A stretch of DNA of 15,353 bases from NCBI GenBank assembly GCA_028290765.1, contig JAQGJF010000583.1, positions 1-15,353 of the forward strand. The letters are read 5' to 3'. The position numbers and the translations under genes are program-made. The notes beneath the pieces were generated by a model. The model made no database searches. It was not told the origin of the DNA and worked only from the letters and a program-made list of their open reading frames with translations. The stretch comes from Tardiphaga sp. (GTDB lineage Bacteria > Pseudomonadota > Alphaproteobacteria > Rhizobiales > Xanthobacteraceae). Shown here in pieces: positions 1 through 6,739 of this stretch (positions are counted from its first letter, which is position 1; each line of letters begins with the position of its first letter).

Positions 1-855
1 CTCGCCAACCGGCACCGGTTCGCTGATCTCGTAGCTTGCGACCCGAGCCGCGACGGCCGGGCTCAGCTTCAGTTCCTGGACCCATAGCTTCGCAGCCTCT
101 TCACGATTGGTCTGCGCCCACCGCGCGGAGTCCTGAAGTTCCGCCACGATGTCCTTTAAAATGTCTGGATGCGCCACGGCGAACGGTGTCCGCACCACAT
201 ACACCACGGCATTCTGCGATCCGAAATCCTTCGCCGTGGCGATCACGCGGGCATCCTGCTGAAGGATCGCGGTTGGGAAGAAGATGCTCCATGCGGACCA
301 TGCATCGACATGACTGTTGAGGAAGGCGGCGGATGAATCCACCGGTGTGAGATAGGCCCGCTTGACCGAATCCGACGCGACGCCGGCCTTCTCAAGCGCC
401 TTGGTGAGTTGATAATCCCCGGTGCCGCCACGGTTGACGGCGACGGTGCGGCCGGCAAGATCGGCAACGCTTTTGATGGTCGAATCGTTCTTGACGACGA
501 TGCCGGACGAGTCACCGAAATCCCACTGATAGGCAAACAGCGAGATCGGCGCCGTGCCGACGATGGAAGATATTGCCGCGCTCGAACTGCCGATGGTGAT
601 GTCGATCGAATCGGCATTCAACGCCTCCGCTGCCGGGGCGTAGGCGTTGAACGGCCCGGCCCAGACGACTTTCACGTTCTTCGAAGCCAGCCGTTTTTCG
701 AGCGTGCCGCGCAGCCGGCTGATCGAGAGCGGTTCGGGCCCGCGCAGATATCCGATCCGGAGCGACAAGGGTTCGGCAGCAACGGCTGGCGTACCCGAGC
801 CGATCCCCAGCAGGATCAAGGCGGCGATGATGCGGAACGATGCGGAAACAGACAT
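1..855 (-). CDS. Sulfonate/nitrate-type ABC transporter substrate-binding protein, C-terminus off the left edge
   Basis: This is probably the periplasmic binding component of an ABC importer for sulfonates or related organosulfur compounds. The reading frame is open from an ATG at 855–853 to the window edge (285 residues), so only the last few dozen residues of a roughly 310–330-residue protein should be missing. Residues 1–27 form a signal peptide: a hydrophobic core, then an AVA-A cleavage region. The mature part begins with SLRIGYLRGPE and contains SVADLAGRTVAVNRGG near residues 127–142, the typical lobe-crossing motif of SsuA/TauA-like proteins. An AAGAGG ribosome site sits 6 bases before the ATG. 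The monooxygenase stop codon lies only 2 bases upstream, so the two genes are surely cotranscribed. No permease or ATPase is visible; they may lie further left. The ligand cannot be read from sequence. Confidence 0.87.
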   Translation of the reverse strand, partial: MSVSASFRIIAALILLGIGSGTPAVAAEPLSLRIGYLRGPEPLSISRLRGTLEKRLASKNVKVVWAGPFNAYAPAAEALNADSIDITIGSSSAAISSIVGTAPISLFAYQWDFGDSSGIVVKNDSTIKSVADLAGRTVAVNRGGTGDYQLTKALEKAGVASDSVKRAYLTPVDSSAAFLNSHVDAWSAWSIFFPTAILQQDARVIATAKDFGSQNAVVYVVRTPFAVAHPDILKDIVAELQDSARWAQTNREEAAKLWVQELKLSPAVAARVASYEISEPVPVGE

Positions 856-857
856 GA

Positions 858-1976
858 TCAACCTCTTGCAGAATTGAAGTACGGCCCGATCTCGAGCTTG
901 GCGGCGCGCTGATGGCCGCGATCGAATGGAAGCAGGGGCAGAAGCAGGTCCGCGACCCGGTAGCTTTCCTCCAGCAGCGGCTGGCCCGATACGATGAAGG
1001 TGTCGAAGCCGATATCGCGGTATTCCAGAATTCGGGCGGCCACGGTTTCGGGATCGCCGACGATGGCCGTCCCCGGACCGTTGCGAACCAGGCCGAAGCC
1101 GGCCCACAGATCAGGATAGATCTCAAGGTCACGGGCGCGCTTCGGTTTGCGACCGCCGACGATCTCGGACATCCGCTTCTGGCCGACGGAATCCGACGCC
1201 TGGTTGCGGGCCTGCGCGCCTGCGACGGCGGTGTCATCCATCCGATCGAGCAGCCACTGCGCGGCGTCCCACGCTTCCTCCTTGGTCTCGCGAACGATCA
1301 GGTTGAGCCGGATACCAAATTTGACGGTGCGGCCGAGCGCCTTGGCGCGTTCACGAACCGATTGGATTTTCTTGGCGGCCTGCGGCGGCGGTTCCCCCCA
1401 CGTCAGGTAGGTATCCGCGTGTCTGGCCGCGACACCGAGCGCAGGCTCCGACGATCCCCCGAAAAAGAGTTTCGGGTAGGGCTTCTGAAGCGCCGGCAGC
1501 TTCAGTTGTGCGCCGCGCAGCTTCAGATATTTCCCCTCGAAATCAATCACTTCCCCGGACATCAGCCGCCGCCAAATACCCCAGTATTCATCGGTGAGGG
1601 CATAGCGCTCGTCGTGATCAAGTTCGATCCCGTAGGGCGGCATCTGGCGGTTTTCCCCGGTGACCATGTTGAGAATTAGACGGCCGTTGGAAAACTGATC
1701 GAAGGTCGCGGCCTTCTGGGCCAGCATCAACGGCGCCACGATGCCCGGATGCACCGCGATGATGAATTTCATGCGCTGTGTGATCGGGATCAGCGAAGAC
1801 CCCAGCACCCACGCATCGTGCTCACCGCCGCCGGTCGCGAGCAGGGCGCCGGTATAACCGAGATGATCGACGGCCCGCGCGATTTGCGCCAGATAATCGA
1901 AATCGACCGTGCGACGGCCCTTTTCGGCCCAGGGATAGGGGCCGTCCTGCGGGATCAAATACCAATAGATTTCCAT
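858..1976 (-). CDS. ssuD: LLM-class FMN-dependent monooxygenase, SsuD-like (alkanesulfonate monooxygenase)
   Basis: SsuD-family enzymes use reduced flavin and oxygen to release sulfite from sulfonates, leaving an aldehyde. The 372-residue protein is close in length to E. coli SsuD (about 380) and can be followed along it end to end: DHLGYTGALL (37–46), LTWGEPP (191–197), FGIRL (220–224), LVRNGPGTAIVG (297–308), LEESYRV (335–341). Arg223, Arg298 and Tyr339 match SsuD Arg226, Arg297 and Tyr331. Two active-site positions differ: Asn225 stands where E. coli SsuD has His228, and Glu52 where it has Cys54. Substrate range may therefore differ from simple alkanesulfonates. The start at 1976 has a CGGAGA ribosome site. 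The gene sits 19 bases after the desulfinase-like gene and 2 bases before the binding-protein gene, so it is the middle of an operon. A flavin reductase partner is not in the window. Equivalences were made from memory of E. coli SsuD. Confidence 0.88.
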   Translation of the reverse strand: MEIYWYLIPQDGPYPWAEKGRRTVDFDYLAQIARAVDHLGYTGALLATGGGEHDAWVLGSSLIPITQRMKFIIAVHPGIVAPLMLAQKAATFDQFSNGRLILNMVTGENRQMPPYGIELDHDERYALTDEYWGIWRRLMSGEVIDFEGKYLKLRGAQLKLPALQKPYPKLFFGGSSEPALGVAARHADTYLTWGEPPPQAAKKIQSVRERAKALGRTVKFGIRLNLIVRETKEEAWDAAQWLLDRMDDTAVAGAQARNQASDSVGQKRMSEIVGGRKPKRARDLEIYPDLWAGFGLVRNGPGTAIVGDPETVAARILEYRDIGFDTFIVSGQPLLEESYRVADLLLPLLPFDRGHQRAAKLEIGPYFNSARG

Positions 1977-1995
1977 GGTAGTCTCCGTGTCGGCG

Positions 1996-3060
1996 TCAGA
2001 TTTCGTGCAGAAGTTTCTGGGCGAGCATCAGCGGCTTGGGATCGATCCAGGCGTCCACGTCGAAGTCGCGGGCGATAAAGCCATGCCGGTGCAGAAAGTC
2101 CTTCTGACTGGCGAGGCCCCGGCGCCGCACGTCCGACAGGTCAAGACCGAAATGATGGTGAGCGTCGCCGCCATAGGCTTCGCGCGCCTCATCGGGCGTG
2201 CGTCCGACTTCCTTGCCGATGATCGAGAACACTTCCTCGGGATTGCTCCTGGCCCAGTCGGCCGCGCGTAGCAGAACGGCGAGATAGCGGGCGACGAGAT
2301 CCGGCCGCTCCTGAGCGGTGCGACGGTCCACCGTGACCGGCCGCGGATTGCCGTTGTTGACGCGAAGACGCGGATCGCTCTGGTCAGCGAGGTTGACGAG
2401 GATGCGGAGGCCGTGGGTCCGGGTAGTCCCGAGCCCCGGCGCCCCTTTCACGTAGATCGCATCGACGTCGCCTCGCAGCAGCGCGCTGCTTTCCAGTTCA
2501 TGGAAGCGGCCATTTGCCACGCCGGACGATGTCGCAAAGGATCGCTGCTCGTTGGTCACGTCGACCAGCTCGGCGTCATCAAGCGAAAGCCCGCCCAAAG
2601 CGAGCGCGGAATCGATCCCGCGCAGCGCCATCGCGCGTGCAAAATCGACGCGCTGGCCGTTCTGACGCGGCAGCCCGATGGTTCGATGCTTCAGGTCCGA
2701 TAGCGCCCTGATCCCGGAGTCCGGGCGAACAAGAATGGCCTGGAATTCGTCGATCCACGTCAGCGCGACGACGACGGTGTCGCGCCCTTCCGATCTCGCC
2801 CAGATCGCCGGGATGTTGCCGCCTTCCCGAAACAGCCCGGGAAGCGAATGATCGAAATGCGAAATGTTGACGCGAGGATCGTCCGAGTCACGGATGGATT
2901 CGAGTGGGATGTCCGATTTCGCGAATTCGTCGTGAAGCAGGCCAAGATCAAGTGCAATGCCGGATGCCGTCGGTACAGGACAGCGCGTGTACCAGAGCTG
3001 CGAAACAGAGAATGATTTTGCAAAATGGATTGGCCGCGAAGGTTGCGTCGTTACACTCAT
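1996..3060 (-). CDS. DszB-like sulfinate desulfinase candidate (substrate-binding-protein fold, no signal peptide)
   Basis: This 354-residue protein has the NMT1/SsuA-like binding-protein fold, but its features point to an enzyme. The N-terminus is polar and has no signal peptide. The segment LWYTRCPVPTAS places a cysteine at residue 27 inside the CPVP motif of DszB, the 2'-hydroxybiphenyl-2-sulfinate desulfinase of Rhodococcus, whose catalytic cysteine is also Cys27. His68 (in SHF) and Arg78 (in REGGNIP) match DszB His60 and Arg70 in local context and in 10-residue spacing. Length is also similar (DszB about 365). DszB-type enzymes split a C–S bond, releasing sulfite from an aryl sulfinate. 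The start is set at 3060 because AGGAG (3067–3071) lies 6 bases before it; an upstream ATG at 3111 has no ribosome site. The gene is first in an operon with the SsuD-like monooxygenase. It would usually be annotated as an ABC binding protein; the true substrate is unknown. Confidence 0.8.
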   Translation of the reverse strand: MSVTTQPSRPIHFAKSFSVSQLWYTRCPVPTASGIALDLGLLHDEFAKSDIPLESIRDSDDPRVNISHFDHSLPGLFREGGNIPAIWARSEGRDTVVVALTWIDEFQAILVRPDSGIRALSDLKHRTIGLPRQNGQRVDFARAMALRGIDSALALGGLSLDDAELVDVTNEQRSFATSSGVANGRFHELESSALLRGDVDAIYVKGAPGLGTTRTHGLRILVNLADQSDPRLRVNNGNPRPVTVDRRTAQERPDLVARYLAVLLRAADWARSNPEEVFSIIGKEVGRTPDEAREAYGGDAHHHFGLDLSDVRRRGLASQKDFLHRHGFIARDFDVDAWIDPKPLMLAQKLLHEI

Positions 3061-3186
3061 CGTGAACTCCTGTATGACCTGGAAAACCACGCTGCACTTT
3101 GCATAGCCCATCGTTAGTTTGAGAACGATCGGAAAAAATCGACAGCGAAAAGTTTGAAACGATCTTTCTGTCTAAGGAGAGTCACG
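3061..3186. promoter_or_regulatory. Divergent promoter region with repeated operator-like elements
   Basis: These 126 bases separate two divergent gene starts and must hold both promoters. AGTTTGAGAACGATC (3116–3130) recurs as AGTTTGAAACGATC (3151–3164), differing by one missing base pair of context, 35 bases apart. The first copy also overlaps a dyad, ATCGTT (3110–3115) and AACGAT (3124–3129), with an 8-base spacer. Such paired elements suit a regulator that binds at two sites and controls both operons. No clear −35/−10 pair is visible, and the regulator gene is not in the window. Confidence 0.5.
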
Positions 3187-4071
3187 ATGTCTTTTGTTCT
3201 TCGGGTCGGCATTCACGCCAACAATCCATCTCTTCTTGTGCTCAGTCAAAACGGACTGCTCGAGAGACGCCTCTCGGCTCACGACATCGGCGTCGAATGG
3301 GTCCGCATTGCCGCGGGTGCGCGCACGGTCGAATACATCGGCGCAAACCTGATCCAGATCGGCGGGACCGGACTGACGCCGCCGATTGCAGCGCAAGCCA
3401 AGGGAATTCCGCTGGTTTATATCGCGACATCGGAAGCGCGGCCTGTCGGCGGGATATATGTGCGCGGCGATAGTCCGGTGACGTCGGTGGCCGATCTCGC
3501 CGGCAAGACCGTGTCTCTCGGAGTTGGCTCGTGGTTGCAGGCTCTGCTCGCGACCGCGCTTGATCGCGCGGGGCTGAGCTGGAGCGACATCATTCCACTT
3601 GATCTGACCGAGCCTGAATCCCGGCAGGCGCTGCTGGCTGGCGATATTGATGCCTGGGTATCCGGCGGCGGACTACGCGACGATACGGGAAAATTCCGGG
3701 CAATCGCCAATACCGGTGATCTCGTTTCCAATCCGTCCGTGTTCTTCGCGGGGAGGGATTTTGCCGAACGAAATCCAGAGGTGATTGGAATTGTGGCCAG
3801 AGCGCTCGACGAAACCGACCGCTGGATTGCAGCTCATCCCGCTGAGGCGGCGACAATTCTCGAGCGCGTGGCCGGAGGTCCTCTCAACGCGGGTGAATGG
3901 GAAGCCCACATCGCCAAACGTCCGTGGGGACTGAAAGCGGTTGATGAGCAATTTTTGGCGGAGCAGCAACGGGCGGCCGATTTGTTTTATCGGTTCGGGT
4001 TGCTGCCGCGTCAGATCGATATTCGCGATGCCGCGCTCGCCCGGCCGGTCAGCTTCGAAAGGGCGGCTTGA
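3187..4071 (+). CDS. SsuA-like substrate-binding-fold protein without signal peptide
   Basis: The 294-residue protein has the sulfonate/nitrate binding-protein fold. Visible motifs are LRVGIHANNPSLL at the start, GGTGLTPPIAAQAKGIPLVYIA (about 66–87) and SVADLAGKTVSLGVGS (about 103–118), all matching SsuA-type lobes. The N-terminus goes straight into the first strand with no signal peptide, so the protein is predicted to stay in the cytoplasm. It contains no cysteine and lacks the CPVP motif of the divergent neighbour, so it cannot use DszB chemistry. The start at 3187 is supported by AAGGAG at 3174–3179, 7 bases away; an earlier in-frame ATG at 3154 has no such site and adds no convincing signal peptide. 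It is followed after 61 bases by the aldolase-domain gene. It could be a small-molecule sensor, an enzyme, or a binding protein exported by an unrecognised route; the function is not known. Confidence 0.8.
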   Translation: MSFVLRVGIHANNPSLLVLSQNGLLERRLSAHDIGVEWVRIAAGARTVEYIGANLIQIGGTGLTPPIAAQAKGIPLVYIATSEARPVGGIYVRGDSPVTSVADLAGKTVSLGVGSWLQALLATALDRAGLSWSDIIPLDLTEPESRQALLAGDIDAWVSGGGLRDDTGKFRAIANTGDLVSNPSVFFAGRDFAERNPEVIGIVARALDETDRWIAAHPAEAATILERVAGGPLNAGEWEAHIAKRPWGLKAVDEQFLAEQQRAADLFYRFGLLPRQIDIRDAALARPVSFERAA

Positions 4072-4072
4072 A

Positions 4073-4095
4073 GCACGAGAGCAACCAAGTCGTGC
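4073..4095. repeat. Small inverted repeat between the binding-fold and aldolase genes
   Basis: GCACGA (4073–4078) and TCGTGC (4090–4095) are perfect inverted arms around an 11-base loop, starting one base after the upstream stop codon. There is no T run. It may be an RNA hairpin that tunes relative expression or stability of the two messages, or chance. Confidence 0.3.
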
Positions 4096-4132
4096 ATCGT
4101 CCCGTGCAAGATCAACGAGAACGGAACTGCAG

Positions 4133-4915
4133 ATGAACCAGGTCATTGAAAAGCCGAAGCGATATTCACTTGTCGAACGCCTGCCCGCGGCTTCGTTCGA
4201 GGAGGAACGGCTGCATCGCAAGCAGCGTCTCGCCGCGACATTCCGCTTGTTTTCCCGCTACGGTTTCGATCAAGGGTTGGCAGGCCATGTCACCGTGCGC
4301 GATCCCGAATTTCCCGATCGGTTCTGGATCAATCCGCTCTCTAAATTTTTCGGCCAGATTAGGGTGTCCGATCTGCAGCTCGTCGATCATGAGGGCGACA
4401 TCCTGATCGGCGACAAGCCGATCAACCAGGCAGGCTTTGTGATTCATTCGGCAATTCATGCAGCCCAGCCGGGTGTGATCGCTGCCGCCCACACCCATTC
4501 GACCTATGGCAAGGCTTGGTCGGCGCTCGGACGGCTTCTCGATCCACTGACGCAGGATTCGTGCGCTTTCTACGAGGATCATGTGCTGTTCGATCCGTTC
4601 TCGGGAGTGGTGCTGGATCCCGAGGAAGGGACGAAAATTGCGCAGGCGCTGGGTTCGAAAAAGGCCGCGATTCTGCAGAACCATGGTTTGCTGACGGTCG
4701 GGCCGACCATCGAGGCCGTGGCCTGGTGGTACATCGCCATGGACAACGCCGCCCGCACGCAGCTCCTTGCAGAGGCGGCAGGGCGGCCGAAACCGATCCC
4801 GCACGACATCGCCAAGCTGACGGCATCGCAGATTGGAACGCACAAAGGCGGCTATTTCAGCTTCCAGCCGCTGTGGGACTGGATCGTGGCCGCCGAACCG
4901 GATCTGCTCGAGTGA
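4133..4915 (+). CDS. Class II aldolase/adducin-domain protein
   Basis: This 260-residue protein is one class II aldolase/adducin domain, the family of zinc-dependent fuculose- and ribulose-phosphate aldolases/epimerases and of decarboxylase-like relatives. The likely zinc ligands are His120 and His122 in the HTHS motif and His184 in QNHGLL. Aligning on the HTH motif, the catalytic Glu of fuculose-phosphate aldolase (19 residues before the first His) falls on Gly101. Classic retro-aldol chemistry is thus uncertain, as in many adducin-like bacterial members. The start at 4133 follows from alignment to the family; the frame is open back to 3941 but that stretch overlaps the upstream gene. The upstream ribosome site is weak (GAGAACGG). 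It probably shares an mRNA with the preceding gene and may process the carbon product of organosulfur breakdown, which is inference. Confidence 0.85.
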   Translation: MNQVIEKPKRYSLVERLPAASFEEERLHRKQRLAATFRLFSRYGFDQGLAGHVTVRDPEFPDRFWINPLSKFFGQIRVSDLQLVDHEGDILIGDKPINQAGFVIHSAIHAAQPGVIAAAHTHSTYGKAWSALGRLLDPLTQDSCAFYEDHVLFDPFSGVVLDPEEGTKIAQALGSKKAAILQNHGLLTVGPTIEAVAWWYIAMDNAARTQLLAEAAGRPKPIPHDIAKLTASQIGTHKGGYFSFQPLWDWIVAAEPDLLE

Positions 4916-4945
4916 GGTGGTAAATCATACTTCCACGAATCCCTT

Positions 4946-4979
4946 GCCACCCGGAACTGCTGTGATCCAGCGGGGTGGC
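4946..4979. terminator. Possible terminator hairpin between convergent operons
   Basis: GCCACCC (4946–4952) pairs with GGGTGGC (4973–4979) across a 20-base loop. It lies 30 bases after the aldolase-domain stop and about 90 bases from the hydrolase stop on the other strand, a natural place for termination. No T tract follows on either strand and the loop is long. The rest of the 156-base gap shows nothing recognisable. Confidence 0.35.
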
Positions 4980-5071
4980 GTGGGGATATCCGGGAGATAA
5001 CGTCACGCGGTGCTGACCCCGACGGTATGCCGGAAGCCCCTGCGGTCGGATGCGGCGGCGCAAAACTGAGA

Positions 5072-5890
5072 TTATTTTTCCACGCGATCGAAGAACTGCC
5101 GAACCAATCGCGCGCAAGCGTCGGCGTCGGTGGCGGCGACATGATAGGAATCGCCGGGCAGCACTTCGAGTTTCGAGCCCGGGATGGTTTGTTGCCACGC
5201 CTTGACGGAATCGACGCTGCCAAGTCCCGAGCCGGTTGTCGTGATGACGATTGCGGGACATTTGATGTGCGGCAATTCGGCGGTGACATCGACGGTCGGC
5301 ACCATTTTCAGGAATGCTTCGAGCGTCGAGGGGGCCGTCTTCGACATCAGCCGGACCCACCAGTCGATGGCCGGCGGCGGCAGCGAGGTGCCAAGCCGGC
5401 CTTCGGTGGTCTCGCGGACCCATGGCGCGACGCCGTGCTCGCGGATTTGCTTGCGCCAGGTCGGCGCGCGTTCGGAAAACGACGTCAGCGACGCCGGTGC
5501 GCCGACTGCGGCGAGTGCGATCACCCGTGCCGGATATCTGGCGGCGAGATGCATCGCGAGCGTGCCGCCGATCTTGCCGCCGATCAGGAATACACGCTCG
5601 AGCTTCAGCGCATCGAGCAGCCGGATGATATCCGCACCAAGCGTCTCGAACAGATAGGCGTAATCGGGCTGCATCGGCGTCGAATCGCCGTAGCCGCGCA
5701 GATCCGGCCGCACGACGAGATGGTGGGTGGCGAAGTACGGCACCCAGCGCCGGAAGGCTTCGCCGCTTTCGGCGAGACCGTGCAGCATGACGACCGGAGC
5801 TTTCACGTCCCACGGCAGCACATAGTCGTCCAGGCGAACCGCGAGTTCACAATCGTCGCTGACCCGGATTTTGGAGATTTCGGTTGCCAT
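5072..5890 (-). CDS. Alpha/beta-hydrolase-fold protein with lysine at the nucleophile position
   Basis: The 272-residue protein follows the alpha/beta-hydrolase plan: VVMLHGLAES (33–42) supplies the HG oxyanion-hole motif, RPDLRGYGDS (61–70) is the usual strand-loop, and IGGKIGGT (103–110) is the nucleophile elbow. In active hydrolases the elbow reads G-x-S-x-G; here the nucleophile position is Lys106, read clearly as AAG. A C-terminal His250 is in the expected place, but no convincing acidic partner is seen in the TTTGSGLGSVDS stretch (217–228). Ordinary ester hydrolysis is thus unlikely; the protein may have another chemistry or a binding role. The start at 5890 has a GAGGTG ribosome site, and its A is also the last base of the SDR stop codon, so translation is coupled. 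The frame is open to an ATG at 5929, but that start would lie inside the SDR gene. It is the last gene of the tctC-like operon. Confidence 0.82.
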   Translation of the reverse strand: MATEISKIRVSDDCELAVRLDDYVLPWDVKAPVVMLHGLAESGEAFRRWVPYFATHHLVVRPDLRGYGDSTPMQPDYAYLFETLGADIIRLLDALKLERVFLIGGKIGGTLAMHLAARYPARVIALAAVGAPASLTSFSERAPTWRKQIREHGVAPWVRETTEGRLGTSLPPPAIDWWVRLMSKTAPSTLEAFLKMVPTVDVTAELPHIKCPAIVITTTGSGLGSVDSVKAWQQTIPGSKLEVLPGDSYHVAATDADACARLVRQFFDRVEK

Positions 5891-6678
5891 CAGATACACC
5901 TCGTTCCGCCGCCGTCGATATTGATACAAGTCCCGGTGATGAAGGAGGCGCGTTCGGAGCAGAGGAACGCGACCAGGCCGGACACTTCCTCCGGCCTCCC
6001 GACGCGACCGAGCGGCACCGACGCAATGGCCGCGGCATTCACCGTGTCGGCCCCTTTTCCCGCAATGGCCGCGCCTTGCGCGATCAAACTATCCCAGCGC
6101 TCGGTCTGCACCGGTCCCGGATTGACGCCGGTGACGAGCACGTTGTCGGGCGCGCATTCTTCCGCCAGCGCCAGGGTAAAATTCAGCAGCGCCGCATTGA
6201 CGGCACCGCCGGCCATATAGGCCGCGCGTGGCTGATGTCCACTGCGGCCGATGATGTTGATAATCCGGCCCCAACGGCGCTCGCACATGCCGGGAAGCAC
6301 GTCGCGGGCACAACGTACATAACCGAGAAGTTTCAGGTTGAGCGATTTTTCCCAGATCGCATCGGGCGTATCGGCAATGCGGCCCATCGGCGAGGCACCG
6401 GCATTGTTGACAAGGATGTCGATGCGGCCGAAAGTCTGCCGTGCCGCGGCCATGACTTTCTCGACATCGTCGGGCTGCGTCATGTCACCGGCGCAGGCGA
6501 TCACGCGACGACCGCTCTGCTGGGAAATCTCCTGTGCCGCCGCTTCGAGTCGTTCGGCATGGCGCGCGACGATCAATACGTCCGCATGCTCAGCTGCGAG
6601 CTCGGCGGCAATCGCGCGGCCGATGCCCAGGCTGCCACCGGTCACGACGGCAACCTTGCCGGTCAGATTCAGGTCCAT
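5890..6678 (-). CDS. Short-chain dehydrogenase/reductase-family protein with altered catalytic residues
   Basis: The 262-residue protein is a typical-length classical SDR. The nucleotide-binding motif TGGSLGIG is at 13–20, the NNAG motif at 91–94, and the C-terminus ends with GRVGRPEEVSGLVAFLCSE and a G-T-C-I-N-I-D-G-G-G pattern, as in FabG-like enzymes. The active site departs from the family: Tyr154 is present, but the lysine expected four residues later (YxxxK) is Gly158 in AAYMAGGA. The NIIGRSG segment is shorter than usual and does not give a serine at the standard place. It may still bind NAD(P), but standard hydride-transfer chemistry is doubtful. Its stop codon shares one base with the hydrolase start; the TctC-like gene ends 61 bases upstream. 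The ribosome site is weak, fitting translation from an upstream message. No signal peptide; cytoplasmic. Confidence 0.87.
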   Translation of the reverse strand: MDLNLTGKVAVVTGGSLGIGRAIAAELAAEHADVLIVARHAERLEAAAQEISQQSGRRVIACAGDMTQPDDVEKVMAAARQTFGRIDILVNNAGASPMGRIADTPDAIWEKSLNLKLLGYVRCARDVLPGMCERRWGRIINIIGRSGHQPRAAYMAGGAVNAALLNFTLALAEECAPDNVLVTGVNPGPVQTERWDSLIAQGAAIAGKGADTVNAAAIASVPLGRVGRPEEVSGLVAFLCSERASFITGTCINIDGGGTRCI

Positions 6679-6739
6679 GACGATGTCGCTTTGCCGTTTT
6701 AGGGAGAGGGAGGAATGCGGGCCGTCACAACGATGGTGA

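Noticed and set aside
512..1237. Minus-strand open frame across the junction of the monooxygenase and binding-protein genes
   Set aside because: Shadow frame; its composition is Arg/Ser-rich and the two real genes account for both halves.
3061..3111. Alternative upstream start for the DszB-like gene, adding 17 residues
   Set aside because: No ribosome site precedes it, it lies in the promoter dyad, and the 3060 start places the active-site cysteine at the DszB position.
5027..6220. Long plus-strand open frame opposite the hydrolase and SDR genes
   Set aside because: It is a GC-rich shadow; the minus-strand frames have clear family motifs and coupled starts and stops.
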